Below are positions 36,140-44,226 of a stretch of 64,000 nt of DNA, piece by piece. The notes beneath the pieces are model-generated. The model searched no databases. It saw only the letters and a list, made by a program, of their open reading frames with translations, and was not told the DNA's origin. Position 1 is the stretch's first letter. Every line of letters begins with the position of its first letter. A program made the translations under genes and the position numbers. The stretch spans positions 3,658,001-3,722,000 of the forward strand of contig OZ241343.1 in the NCBI GenBank assembly GCA_965200505.1, given 5' to 3'. Source of the DNA: VXNE01 sp965200505. Lineage in GTDB: Bacteria > Pseudomonadota > Gammaproteobacteria > Pseudomonadales > Azotimanducaceae.

Positions 36140-37516
36140 ATGGGCGAGAACGCGCCGCCACTTTGGAAGTGGGCCGACCTGCGGGTGGCGGTGGGGGGCA
36201 CCGCGGCGGACGGCCCCGACCTCACCGGCGTGAGCATCGACACGCGCACATTGCGTCCGGGCGATCTCTTCGTCGCGTTGCCTGGCGACCTTGGGCCACG
36301 CTTCAACGTGAGCCATCGCTCCACCCGCGACGGCCACGACTTCGTGGCCGCCGCCTTTGACGCGGGAGCGTCCGGCGCACTGATACACGCCCCGGTGGAC
36401 GCCCCCGGCCCCTGCATCGAGGTGGCGGACACGCTGGATGCCTTGTGGGACTTGGGCCGTGCCGCCCGACGGCGCCTGCGCGGCAAGGTGGTGGCCGTCA
36501 CCGGCAGCAGCGGCAAAACCACGGCCAAGACCTTCCTGAGCGCCGCCTTGGACGATGCCTTCGCCACCCCGGGCAGCTTGAACAATCATTTGGGCGTGCC
36601 GTTGTCGCTGGCGCGAACGCCGGCTCGGCACCCGTTCGCCATCTACGAAGTGGGCACCAACCATCCGGGGGAAATCGAGCCGTTGGCGCGCCTTGCGCAA
36701 CCGGATGTTGCGATGGTGCTGAACGTGCATCAGGCGCACATCGAGTTCTTCGACGACTTGGCCGCGCTACGCCGCGAGAAGCTCTCCATCGCGCAGGGCT
36801 TGGGCACGGCCGGCAAGCTGGTGTGCTTGGATGAGCTGGCCCGCCCGGGCCTGGCGGCGGAGGTATTGACCTTTGGCCGTGGCAGCGGTGCCGACGTTCG
36901 CTTGAGCGCCTTCGACGGCGCGACGGCGACGCTCGACACGCCATTGGGCCGCACCACCGCGCCCGTGCCCGGCGGCGGCGAGCATCGCGCGATGTCCGTG
37001 GCCGCGGTGGCCGCGGCGCTCATCGCACTCGACGTTGAACCAGCGGCACTGGCGCGCTTGGCGGAAGTGAGCCCGCCCACTGGTCGCGGCAACCGCCTGC
37101 AGGCGGGCGCGGTGACGCTCATCGACGACAGCTACAACGCCAATCCGGCCAGCATGGCGGCAGCGCTCAAGGGCTTGGTGGCGGCGGGCGGCGGGCGGAA
37201 GGTCGCGCTGTTGGGCGAGATGCTGGAGCTGGGCGACGACAGCGAACGGCTTCACGCGGGCTTGCTGCCGCATTGCCGCGGCATCGACAAGGTGTTGTGC
37301 GTGGGCGCCGCCATGCGCGCGCTATTCGAGCGGTTGCCGGCGGAGCAGCGCCTCGGCCAGGTGGATGATGCCGAGGACTTGGATGTGGATTGGGTAGCGG
37401 GGCTTTTGGCGCCAGGGGACGTGGCGCTGCTCAAGGGCTCGAACCGGGTGTTCTGGTCGCGTGGTTTAGCCGCGCAGTTGAGTGCTAGGCTGCGCGCGGA
37501 GGCACCATCGCCCTAA
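36140..37516 (+). CDS. murF: UDP-MurNAc-tripeptide-D-Ala-D-Ala ligase MurF
   Basis: This 458-residue Mur ligase adds D-Ala-D-Ala to the peptidoglycan precursor in the cytoplasm. The ATP loop is TGSSGKTTAKTF at 121-132. YEVGTNHPGEI, LNVHQAHIEFF and the C-terminal IDDSYNANPASMAAALKGL are MurF marks. In most Gammaproteobacteria murF sits inside the mra/division cluster between murE and mraY; here it stands alone between sppA and a YiiX-like gene. The start MGENAPPLWKW is accepted on family length. Whether a second copy exists elsewhere cannot be judged from this window. Confidence 0.94.
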   Translation: MGENAPPLWKWADLRVAVGGTAADGPDLTGVSIDTRTLRPGDLFVALPGDLGPRFNVSHRSTRDGHDFVAAAFDAGASGALIHAPVDAPGPCIEVADTLDALWDLGRAARRRLRGKVVAVTGSSGKTTAKTFLSAALDDAFATPGSLNNHLGVPLSLARTPARHPFAIYEVGTNHPGEIEPLARLAQPDVAMVLNVHQAHIEFFDDLAALRREKLSIAQGLGTAGKLVCLDELARPGLAAEVLTFGRGSGADVRLSAFDGATATLDTPLGRTTAPVPGGGEHRAMSVAAVAAALIALDVEPAALARLAEVSPPTGRGNRLQAGAVTLIDDSYNANPASMAAALKGLVAAGGGRKVALLGEMLELGDDSERLHAGLLPHCRGIDKVLCVGAAMRALFERLPAEQRLGQVDDAEDLDVDWVAGLLAPGDVALLKGSNRVFWSRGLAAQLSARLRAEAPSP

Positions 37517-37604
37517 GGCGGCCGATGCCCTCGAATCAGTGCGAGGATAACCAATTCACGCCGAGGAAAGCGTGCGACGCGGCTGAACGATGTGGGAAAC
37601 GCCC

Positions 37605-38453
37605 TCATTCGGCCCTGCGCCGGGCCGCGGCCAAGGCATCCGGCGGGATGGCCGTGCCGGTCGCCCCGTCGCCATCGGCGTCGGACCACGGCAGCAGCCG
37701 GTAGTTCGCGTGATGCCCGAAATCCATGAAGGCGTACTTGATGATCTCGAAGTAGGGGGAATAGTCGAAGTCACTCGGTGTGCAGAGTTTCGGGTTGCGG
37801 CGAAACAGCTTGAGCTCGCCGTCATGGTCCGCCTGCACCAAGGGCAGGATGGGGAACTGCACGGCATTGAACGCCTCGGCGATCATCGTGGAACACACCG
37901 TGCGCGTGGCGTTGCTCGGCGTACGGAACAGCGAAGAACGCCAGCGCCGCGGCAGGACGCTCCAAGGCAACAGGAAACGCGCCAAGTCCAGTATCTGGCG
38001 CACGTCATATGGCACGTTGAGGCGGCTCGCGGCGTACCTGAGGATGGTTTGCGCGTCGCTCAAGCCCAACCCCGAGGGCCGGCAAATCCGCAGATGATCC
38101 TCGCGGTACGCGGAGAGGGGGCGGGCTATCGTGCCTTGCCCCAAGTGGCTCTCGATGACGAATTGCTCGCTCGGCGGGCGCTCCCCGACATGGCCGGCCA
38201 ACGCGGCGCGGGCCACGTCGTCCTCGACGTCGTGCAGGCGTCCGACATAGAGCGCCGCATGGGACCAAGGGCTCTGCGTCACCAGTTTCACGACTTCGCT
38301 GATGCGGGTGCGGCCATCCACCAGCAGCACGTCGCAGGGCTTGAGCTCTTGGCGTATCCGGTCGAAATGCGACAGGGGAAATGCCCGCGGCGACCTCGGC
38401 GTGGTGAGCCAGCGCGAAAGCGGCACCGAGACTAAACGCGCGAGAAGACCCAT
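37605..38453 (-). CDS. YiiX-like permuted papain-fold (NlpC/P60) enzyme
   Basis: This roughly 282-residue protein resembles the YiiX/YebB group of circularly permuted papain-fold hydrolases. The candidate histidine is in SPWSHAALYVGRL, an acidic residue in FVIESHLGQG, and the nucleophilic cysteine in RTVCSTMIAEAFNAVQFPILP. The order H then C is the permuted layout. Such enzymes cleave amide or ester bonds, possibly in lipids or peptidoglycan. I chose ATG 38453 (MGLLARLVSVPLSRW) with AAGG nearby; starts at 38489 and 38519 are open. It converges on murF and diverges from moaA. Confidence 0.75.
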   Translation of the reverse strand: MGLLARLVSVPLSRWLTTPRSPRAFPLSHFDRIRQELKPCDVLLVDGRTRISEVVKLVTQSPWSHAALYVGRLHDVEDDVARAALAGHVGERPPSEQFVIESHLGQGTIARPLSAYREDHLRICRPSGLGLSDAQTILRYAASRLNVPYDVRQILDLARFLLPWSVLPRRWRSSLFRTPSNATRTVCSTMIAEAFNAVQFPILPLVQADHDGELKLFRRNPKLCTPSDFDYSPYFEIIKYAFMDFGHHANYRLLPWSDADGDGATGTAIPPDALAAARRRAE

Positions 38454-38551
38454 GAACCTTGTGGATGCGCCCGACGGCGATGAGGCCATCTTACGGTATG
38501 ATGCCAAGCGGTGGGCCATCGCCGTTGGTGGCCATTCGTGCCGGAGCCGCC

Positions 38552-39514
38552 ATGATCGTCGATGCCCAAGGGCGTCGTTTCCGCAACCTGCGCGTCAGCC
38601 TCACCGCGGCGTGCAACTACGCCTGCGGCTACTGTGTGCCGGACGGCAAACGGCTGCAGGCGGCGCGCCACGAGTTGTCCGCCGCGGCGCTGCTCAAGGC
38701 CACGCGGCTCATGATCGAGGTGGCCGGCGTCGAGAAACTCCGCATCACCGGCGGCGAACCGCTCTTGTCGCCGAAGTTCGAAGAGTTTCTGGCTGGCGCC
38801 ATGGCGCTGCCGCTCAAGGACGTCGCCGTCACCACCAACGGGCAACTCCTGCGCCGCCGCGCCCACGCCATCGAGGCCGCCGGGCTCAAGCGCATCAATG
38901 TGAGCCTCGACACGCTGGACGCCGAGCGCTTCCGCCACATCGCCCGCTCCGGAGACTTGCCGACCGTGTTGGCCGGCATCGACGCCATGCTGGCCGCCGG
39001 CCTCAAGGTGAAGGTGAACATGGTGCCCATGCGCACCGCCAACGCGGACCAGATTCTGCCGATGCTGGAATACTGCCTGGGGCGCGGCATCGAGTTGCGC
39101 TACATCGAGCTGATGAACATGGGCCATCTGCGCCACGGTGTACTCCATCAGCGAGACTTCATCGGCATGGACGACATCTTGGGCGCCATTGGCGAACGCT
39201 ACGAGTTCACCCGCACGGACGCCCCGTACGACTCCACCTCCGTGCGCTACGAAGTGCCGGGGCGGGGCCACTTCGGCATCATCGCCAACGAGAGCGAACC
39301 GTTCTGCAGCTCCTGCACCCGCCTGCGGCTGTCATCCAATGGCCACCTGTACGGTTGCCTCTCCAACGCCAAGAGCCACGATGTCAGCGCGTTGCTGGAA
39401 GCGCCCGATGGCCAAGCGCGGGCCGGCCTGCGCCGCGTGTTGGGCGCCGCCCTTGGCGACAAGCGCTCGGCCTTCACCGGCGAGGTGACGGTGATGAAGT
39501 TCATCGGCGGTTGA
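38552..39514 (+). CDS. moaA: GTP 3',8-cyclase MoaA
   Basis: This 320-residue radical SAM enzyme starts molybdenum cofactor synthesis. The SAM cluster motif is CNYACGYC (Cys21, 25, 28). The second cluster is in FCSSCTRLRLSSNGHLYGCLSN, and the protein ends in the required Gly-Gly (FIGG). RITGGEPLLSPKF and ELRYIELMNMG fit the family. GGAG lies 5 bases before the ATG at 38552, which fixes the start. A TATGAT hexamer at 38497-38502 may be its -10 box. It overlaps the next gene by 4 bases (TTGA). Other moa genes are not in the window. Confidence 0.94.
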   Translation: MIVDAQGRRFRNLRVSLTAACNYACGYCVPDGKRLQAARHELSAAALLKATRLMIEVAGVEKLRITGGEPLLSPKFEEFLAGAMALPLKDVAVTTNGQLLRRRAHAIEAAGLKRINVSLDTLDAERFRHIARSGDLPTVLAGIDAMLAAGLKVKVNMVPMRTANADQILPMLEYCLGRGIELRYIELMNMGHLRHGVLHQRDFIGMDDILGAIGERYEFTRTDAPYDSTSVRYEVPGRGHFGIIANESEPFCSSCTRLRLSSNGHLYGCLSNAKSHDVSALLEAPDGQARAGLRRVLGAALGDKRSAFTGEVTVMKFIGG

Positions 39515-40044
39515 CGAACGCTTTCGAGCAACTGCTGGCTGCCGCCAAGAACCAGCGCTTGCCGCCAGTGCGGCGCTGGCAACCGGCTTTGAGCGGCGAC
39601 ATCGACATTCGCATCGCGGCCGACGGCCGCTGGTTCCACGAGGGCCGCGAGATCAAGCGCGAGCGGTTGGTGGCGCTGTTCGCCACGGTGCTGCGGCGGG
39701 ACGCGGACGGCTACTGCCTGGTGACACCGGTGGAGAAATGGCGCATCGCGGTGGAGGATGCGCCGTTCCTCGCCATCGACATGGAATCCGACGGTGGCGG
39801 CGCGACGCGGCGGCTGATCTTCACCACCAACGTTGGCGACCATGTGTTGGCGGACGCGGAGCACCGCATCGAGGTGTTCGATGCGGAGTCGGCGCCGCGG
39901 CCTTTCCTCGACGTGCGAGATGGCTTACGGGCGCGCATCGCCCGCAGCGTCTTTTATCGTTTGGTGGATTGCTGCGACGTGGCGCAGGGCGAGCTGGCGG
40001 TGTGGAGCGGCGGTGAGCGGTTCGTCTTGGGGCCAGCGGCTTGA
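39511..40044 (+). CDS. DUF1285 family protein
   Basis: This 177-residue protein has the DUF1285 pattern: SGDIDIRIAADGRWFHEGREIKRERLVALFATVLRRD split across two strands, then YCLVTPVEKWRIAVEDAPFLAIDM and the C-terminal RSVFYRLVD. It is a small two-domain beta-rich protein of unknown role found in Proteobacteria. The start is TTG 39511, overlapping the moaA stop; no ATG is available without losing conserved sequence. It converges on etfD with a 13-base gap. Coupling to moaA may be incidental. Confidence 0.85.
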   Translation: MTNAFEQLLAAAKNQRLPPVRRWQPALSGDIDIRIAADGRWFHEGREIKRERLVALFATVLRRDADGYCLVTPVEKWRIAVEDAPFLAIDMESDGGGATRRLIFTTNVGDHVLADAEHRIEVFDAESAPRPFLDVRDGLRARIARSVFYRLVDCCDVAQGELAVWSGGERFVLGPAA

Positions 40045-40057
40045 CTCGGCGCTTCGC

Positions 40058-41713
40058 TCACATGTTCGGGTAGTTCGGCCCCCCAGCGCCTTCCGGTGCC
40101 ACCCAGTTGATGTTCTGCGCCGGATCCTTGATGTCGCAAGTCTTGCAGTGGACGCAGTTCTGCGCGTTGATCTGGAAACGCGGTGCGCCATCCTGTTCCA
40201 CCACTTCGTACACGCCGGCCGGGCAATAGCGCTGCGCCGGTTCGTCGAAGCGGGGCAGGTTGTCGCGGATGGGCAAGTCCGCGTCTGCCAGCGTGAGGTG
40301 GCAGGGCTGATCTTCCTCGTGATTCGTGTTGGACAGGAACACTGAAGAGGGTTTGTCGAACGACAGCACACCGTCTGGCTTGGGATAATCGATGCGCCGC
40401 GCCTTGGCCGCGGGTTTGAGCCGGGCGTGGTCCGGGTGCGAGTCGCCAAGCGTGAAGGGCATGCGCCCGCGGGCGATGGACTGGTCAAACCAAGCGTACG
40501 CGGCGCCCGGCAGGGTGCCGAGGCGATGCACCGCCGGCGCCACGTTGCGCGAACGGTGCAATTCCTCGAAAAGCCACGAAGCGTGGAAGCGCTCGGTGAA
40601 GCCCGCCAAGCTCGCGTCCGCATCGTCCGCGGCGAGGGCGTCAAAGACGGTCTCCGCGGCCAACATGCCGGACTTCATGGCCGTGTGCGAACCCTTCACC
40701 TTGAGCTGGTTCAGAAAGCCGGCGTCGTCCCCGATCAACATGCCGCCGGGGAAAATGGGCGTCGGCAGGGCTTGCAGACCGCCCTTGACGACGGCCCGGG
40801 CGCCATAGGCGACGCGCTCGCCGCCCGCCAATGCCTCGGTGATGGTGGGATGGTGCTTGAAGCGCTGGAACTCGTCAAAGGGGCTCAAATGGGGGTTCCG
40901 ATAGGACAAATCCACGATGAGCCCCACCGCAACCTGGCCGTTCTCCTGGTGGTAGAGGAACCCGCCGCCACCGGCGCCGGCGGCGGTGTGTCCCAGTGGC
41001 CAGCCCAGCGTGTGGACGACGCGCCCCGGCATGTGGCGCTCTGGCGCCGCCTGCCACAGCTCCTTCAACCCGATGCCGTAATGCTGCGTGCCGGTGGCCA
41101 AGCCATGCCGCGCGATGAGCTGCTTGCCCAAGTGGCCGCGGCAGCCCTCGGCGAACAGCGTGAAGCGCCCGCGCAACTCGTAGCCCGGCTCGAAGGTGGC
41201 CTTGCGCTCCCCGGCCGCCGAGATGCCAGCGTCTCCGGTGGCGACGCCCACCACGCGATCACCTTCGTAGAGCACGTCCGCCGCCGCGAAGCCGGGGAAC
41301 ACGTTCACGCCCAGCTGCTCGGCTCGTTCCCCCATCCAACGGCACAGATTGCCGAGGCTGATGGCGTACTTGCCGACGTTGCGCAGGTCCCGCGGGATGG
41401 CGAAGCGGGGCACCTTCAGGCGGTTCACGTCATTCGGCAGGTAATACCACAAGTCCTCAGAGACAGGTGCTGAGAGGGGCGCTCCCTCGTCCGCCCAATC
41501 CGGCAGCAACTCGTTCAACGCGCGCGGCTCGAACACCGCGCCCGACAAGATGTGGGCGCCGATTTCGGAGCCTTTCTCGACCAAGCAAATCGACACTTCA
41601 CGCCCACCCGCCTCGCCAAGCTGCGCGAGCCGGATAGCGGCCGCCAGCCCAGCCGGGCCGCCACCGACGATGACGACGTCGAAATCCATGGACTCGCGTT
41701 GGGAATCGGACAT
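40058..41713 (-). CDS. etfD: Electron transfer flavoprotein-ubiquinone oxidoreductase
   Basis: This 551-residue membrane-associated flavoprotein passes electrons from ETF to the quinone pool. The FAD site is VVIVGGGPAGLAAAIRLAQ. GAHILSGAVFEPRALNELLPDW and GDDAGFLNQLKVKGSHTAMKSGMLAAE are family marks. The C-terminal 4Fe-4S ligands are in YCPAGVYE and NCVHCKTCDIKDP. Its partner ETF genes etfB-etfA are at 59533-61217. In Pseudomonas and others these genes are next to one another in divergent orientation; here the CRISPR locus and more lie between. The ATG at 41713 gives the family length. Confidence 0.95.
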   Translation of the reverse strand: MSDSQRESMDFDVVIVGGGPAGLAAAIRLAQLGEAGGREVSICLVEKGSEIGAHILSGAVFEPRALNELLPDWADEGAPLSAPVSEDLWYYLPNDVNRLKVPRFAIPRDLRNVGKYAISLGNLCRWMGERAEQLGVNVFPGFAAADVLYEGDRVVGVATGDAGISAAGERKATFEPGYELRGRFTLFAEGCRGHLGKQLIARHGLATGTQHYGIGLKELWQAAPERHMPGRVVHTLGWPLGHTAAGAGGGGFLYHQENGQVAVGLIVDLSYRNPHLSPFDEFQRFKHHPTITEALAGGERVAYGARAVVKGGLQALPTPIFPGGMLIGDDAGFLNQLKVKGSHTAMKSGMLAAETVFDALAADDADASLAGFTERFHASWLFEELHRSRNVAPAVHRLGTLPGAAYAWFDQSIARGRMPFTLGDSHPDHARLKPAAKARRIDYPKPDGVLSFDKPSSVFLSNTNHEEDQPCHLTLADADLPIRDNLPRFDEPAQRYCPAGVYEVVEQDGAPRFQINAQNCVHCKTCDIKDPAQNINWVAPEGAGGPNYPNM

Positions 41714-41925
41714 GGAGGCTCCGGCCAAGCGCCAAAGACGGGAGTATATCCGCTGGCCGCGCTTGGGGCGATGTCGAGCACCGGTCGGACCATCGTTCGC
41801 CTGATGGCCATTCGGATGTACTTGGGGTAGGGAAGTGCCTAATGTGTTACACTCCCTAAGGCAAGTTGTTGGCAGGATTCTTCGTATCACAAGGGCCCGA
41901 ACGTGCATGGCACCGTGCGGTTTTG

Positions 41926-43677
41926 ATGATGGCGACAAAACGCGATTCGGCGGGGTTACGCCACTCTAAGTATATTGAGCGGCCCGTTCAGAGGGCCCTG
42001 CCGCTTCGGGTGGAGCGCCGGGGCCAAGACACGCCGCTGATACCTGCGCGCATCCTTAATGAGTTCGTCTATTGCCCCCGACTTGCTTACTTGGAGTGGG
42101 TGCAGAAGGAATGGGTGGACTCATCGGACACAGTGGAAGGGCGGCATGTGCATCGTCGCGTTGACGTGCGAACCGGGTCCATCCCGGCGCCGAGCGACGA
42201 CTTCGAAGAGTTGCGCCAAGCAAAATCCGTAGAGCTGTCATCGAAGCGGCTCGGGCTCGCTGCCAAGATTGACTTGGTCGAAGCCAAGTATGGCGAAGTG
42301 ACACCGGTGGACTACAAGCGGGGCAAACGACCTCATGTGCCACGGCACGCCTATGATCCGGAGCGCGTACAGCTCTGTGCCCAAGGCCTGCTGCTCGAAG
42401 ATCACGGCTATCGATGCTCCGGTGGCGTTCTCTACTTTGCCGGATCGCGAGAGCGTGTGCCGGTTCCGTTTGACGAAGAGCTACGCGCACTGACGCTCGA
42501 GTCCCTGGAGCTTCTTGGGGCAGTCGTGGAGGCAGGGCAGATACCACCACCGCTGGAAGATAGCCCGAAGTGCAATAGATGCTCGCTAGCCAGCGTTTGC
42601 TTGCCAGATGAGATAAATCGGCTATGTACCATCTCTGAAGAGGTTCGTCCGCTGAGCGTGGAGCAAACCCGGGCATTGCCGGTGTACGTGCAGAGCCATC
42701 GGGGTAGGGTCGCCAAGTCTGGCAATCGGCTTGCCATAACGAAGGACGACGAAGAAGCTGTTCATGCCCGTTTGGCGGAAACCTCACAGCTCGTGCTGAT
42801 GGGAAACGTGTACGTCACCACCCCGACGCTCCACGAGCTCATGCGGCGCAACATCCCGGTGACTTGGCACTCCTACGGGGGATGGTTTCTGGGTCATACT
42901 GTTGGTGCCGGGCACGCCAACGTGGAATTGCGAACCGCGCAATACCGCGGCGCCTTTGATGAAAGGGTGTGCCTCAAACTGGCGCGGGGTTGGGTGCAAG
43001 CGAAGATTCGCAACTGCCGAACCTTGCTCCGCCGCAACAAGAGGGAGCATGCGGACACGGAAACGACATTGAAGGAGCTCAATCGCCTGGCGGACCGGGC
43101 CGGACGAGTTCGGGACGTCGGCACACTACTGGGAGTGGAAGGAGCGGCGGCGGCCCAGTACTTCCAACACTTCAACGATATGTTGAAGGCTACGGACGAC
43201 ACAGAGAGCTTCGACATGGCCAATCGCAATCGGCGTCCCCCAGCGGACCCCGTGAACGCGATGCTCTCCTTTGGCTACGCGTTGCTCTTTCGCAACTTTG
43301 TAGTGGCACTATCGGCGGTGGGATTCGATCCCTACAAGGGGTTCTTCCACCAGCCTAGATTCGGGCGGCCCGCGCTGGCGCTTGACATGATGGAGCCGTT
43401 TCGTCCGCTACTCGTGGACTCCGTTGTGGTGACGGCAGTGAACAATGGCGAGGTGCGTCCCTCAGACTTCGTTCGGTCTTCATTGGGCGTGAATCTCTCG
43501 GACGCCGGCCGCAAGCGCTTCATCGCCGCCTTCGAACGGCGGCTGTCGCACGAGGTGACACATCCGGTCTTCGGCTACCGTGTGGAGTACCGGCGACTGT
43601 TGACCGTGCAATCCCGTCTCTTGGGCCGATTTCTCACTGGTGAGATCGGCGAGTATCCGAACTTCGTAACCCGATGA
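41926..43677 (+). CDS. cas4-cas1: Cas4-Cas1 fusion (type I-G adaptation nuclease/integrase)
   Basis: This 583-residue fusion joins a Cas4 RecB-like nuclease (about 35-230) to Cas1 (about 235-583). Cas4 iron-sulfur ligands are Cys50 (FVYCPRL) and Cys216, 219 and 225 (KCNRCSLASVC). Its nuclease residues are in KIDLVEA and VTPVDYKRGK. Cas1 metal residues are near Glu405 (GVEGAAAAQYF), His475 (FHQPRFG) and Asp487/Glu490 (LDMMEPFRPLLVD). Cas4 trims and selects prespacers by PAM and Cas1 integrates them. The fusion is typical of type I-G (old I-U). Start choice is uncertain: ATG 41926 or 41929, or TTG 41866. cas2 follows after 43 bases. Confidence 0.92.
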   Translation: MMATKRDSAGLRHSKYIERPVQRALPLRVERRGQDTPLIPARILNEFVYCPRLAYLEWVQKEWVDSSDTVEGRHVHRRVDVRTGSIPAPSDDFEELRQAKSVELSSKRLGLAAKIDLVEAKYGEVTPVDYKRGKRPHVPRHAYDPERVQLCAQGLLLEDHGYRCSGGVLYFAGSRERVPVPFDEELRALTLESLELLGAVVEAGQIPPPLEDSPKCNRCSLASVCLPDEINRLCTISEEVRPLSVEQTRALPVYVQSHRGRVAKSGNRLAITKDDEEAVHARLAETSQLVLMGNVYVTTPTLHELMRRNIPVTWHSYGGWFLGHTVGAGHANVELRTAQYRGAFDERVCLKLARGWVQAKIRNCRTLLRRNKREHADTETTLKELNRLADRAGRVRDVGTLLGVEGAAAAQYFQHFNDMLKATDDTESFDMANRNRRPPADPVNAMLSFGYALLFRNFVVALSAVGFDPYKGFFHQPRFGRPALALDMMEPFRPLLVDSVVVTAVNNGEVRPSDFVRSSLGVNLSDAGRKRFIAAFERRLSHEVTHPVFGYRVEYRRLLTVQSRLLGRFLTGEIGEYPNFVTR

Positions 43678-43720
43678 TCCCTGTGACATCGGCCTGACCC
43701 AGCTAGGGAGTGACGTCCAA

Positions 43721-44023
43721 GTGGCTGCAGAGGACGAAAGACTCCACTTCGTGGTTTACGACATCGCCGACCCGAAACGATGGCGGTCGGTCTTTCGGAC
43801 GATGCACGGCTATGGAGAGTGGGTGCAGCTATCCGTCTTCCAATGCCGGCTATCACGCATGCGCCAAGCGGAACTCATCGCGGACATCGACGGCATCATT
43901 CGCCATGACGAGGATCATGTGCTCATAATCGACATCGGGCCAGCGGACAAGGCCGAGCCGAAGGTCGTTTCGCTCGGAAAGCGCACGTTCGCACCGGTGG
44001 CGCGGGAACCGATCATCGTGTAG
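43721..44023 (+). CDS. cas2: CRISPR-associated protein Cas2
   Basis: This 100-residue ferredoxin-fold protein forms the centre of the Cas1-Cas2 integrase. It holds FVVYDIADPKRWRSVFRTMHGYGEWVQLSVFQC broken over two strands, with the Cas2 D (YDIAD) and the RLSR and DEDHVLIIDIG segments. The start is GTG 43721, which gives standard length. It follows the cas4-cas1 fusion and directly precedes the array leader, the normal place in type I-G. Confidence 0.93.
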   Translation: MAAEDERLHFVVYDIADPKRWRSVFRTMHGYGEWVQLSVFQCRLSRMRQAELIADIDGIIRHDEDHVLIIDIGPADKAEPKVVSLGKRTFAPVAREPIIV

Positions 44024-44226
44024 TCTGCCGCAAGGCTTCGAGCGCTCCGGTGGCGTCGCCTGCCCTAGGGACCGCTCGCATGGCCGTGGCTCCTTTAAAA
44101 TCCCTTAACTTTCGGTTACAGTCCCGCAGATGGTCGGCTGCTGGAGCTGCCTGGCGACCTGAAAGTTCGCGACCTCTCGCAGACGGGCGCGGGCGAGTGC
44201 GCGTTGAGTGGCGTTCGGCACCCGCA
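44024..44226 (+). promoter_or_regulatory. CRISPR leader
   Basis: This 203-base non-coding stretch lies between cas2 and the first repeat. It holds the most AT-rich run nearby, CCTTTAAAATCCCTTAACTT (44092-44111), as leaders usually do. It should contain the pre-crRNA promoter and the Cas1-Cas2 integration signal. Side assignment rests on repeat direction (3' end ATTGAAGC) and on degenerate repeats at the far end. No exact promoter boxes were identified. Confidence 0.7.
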
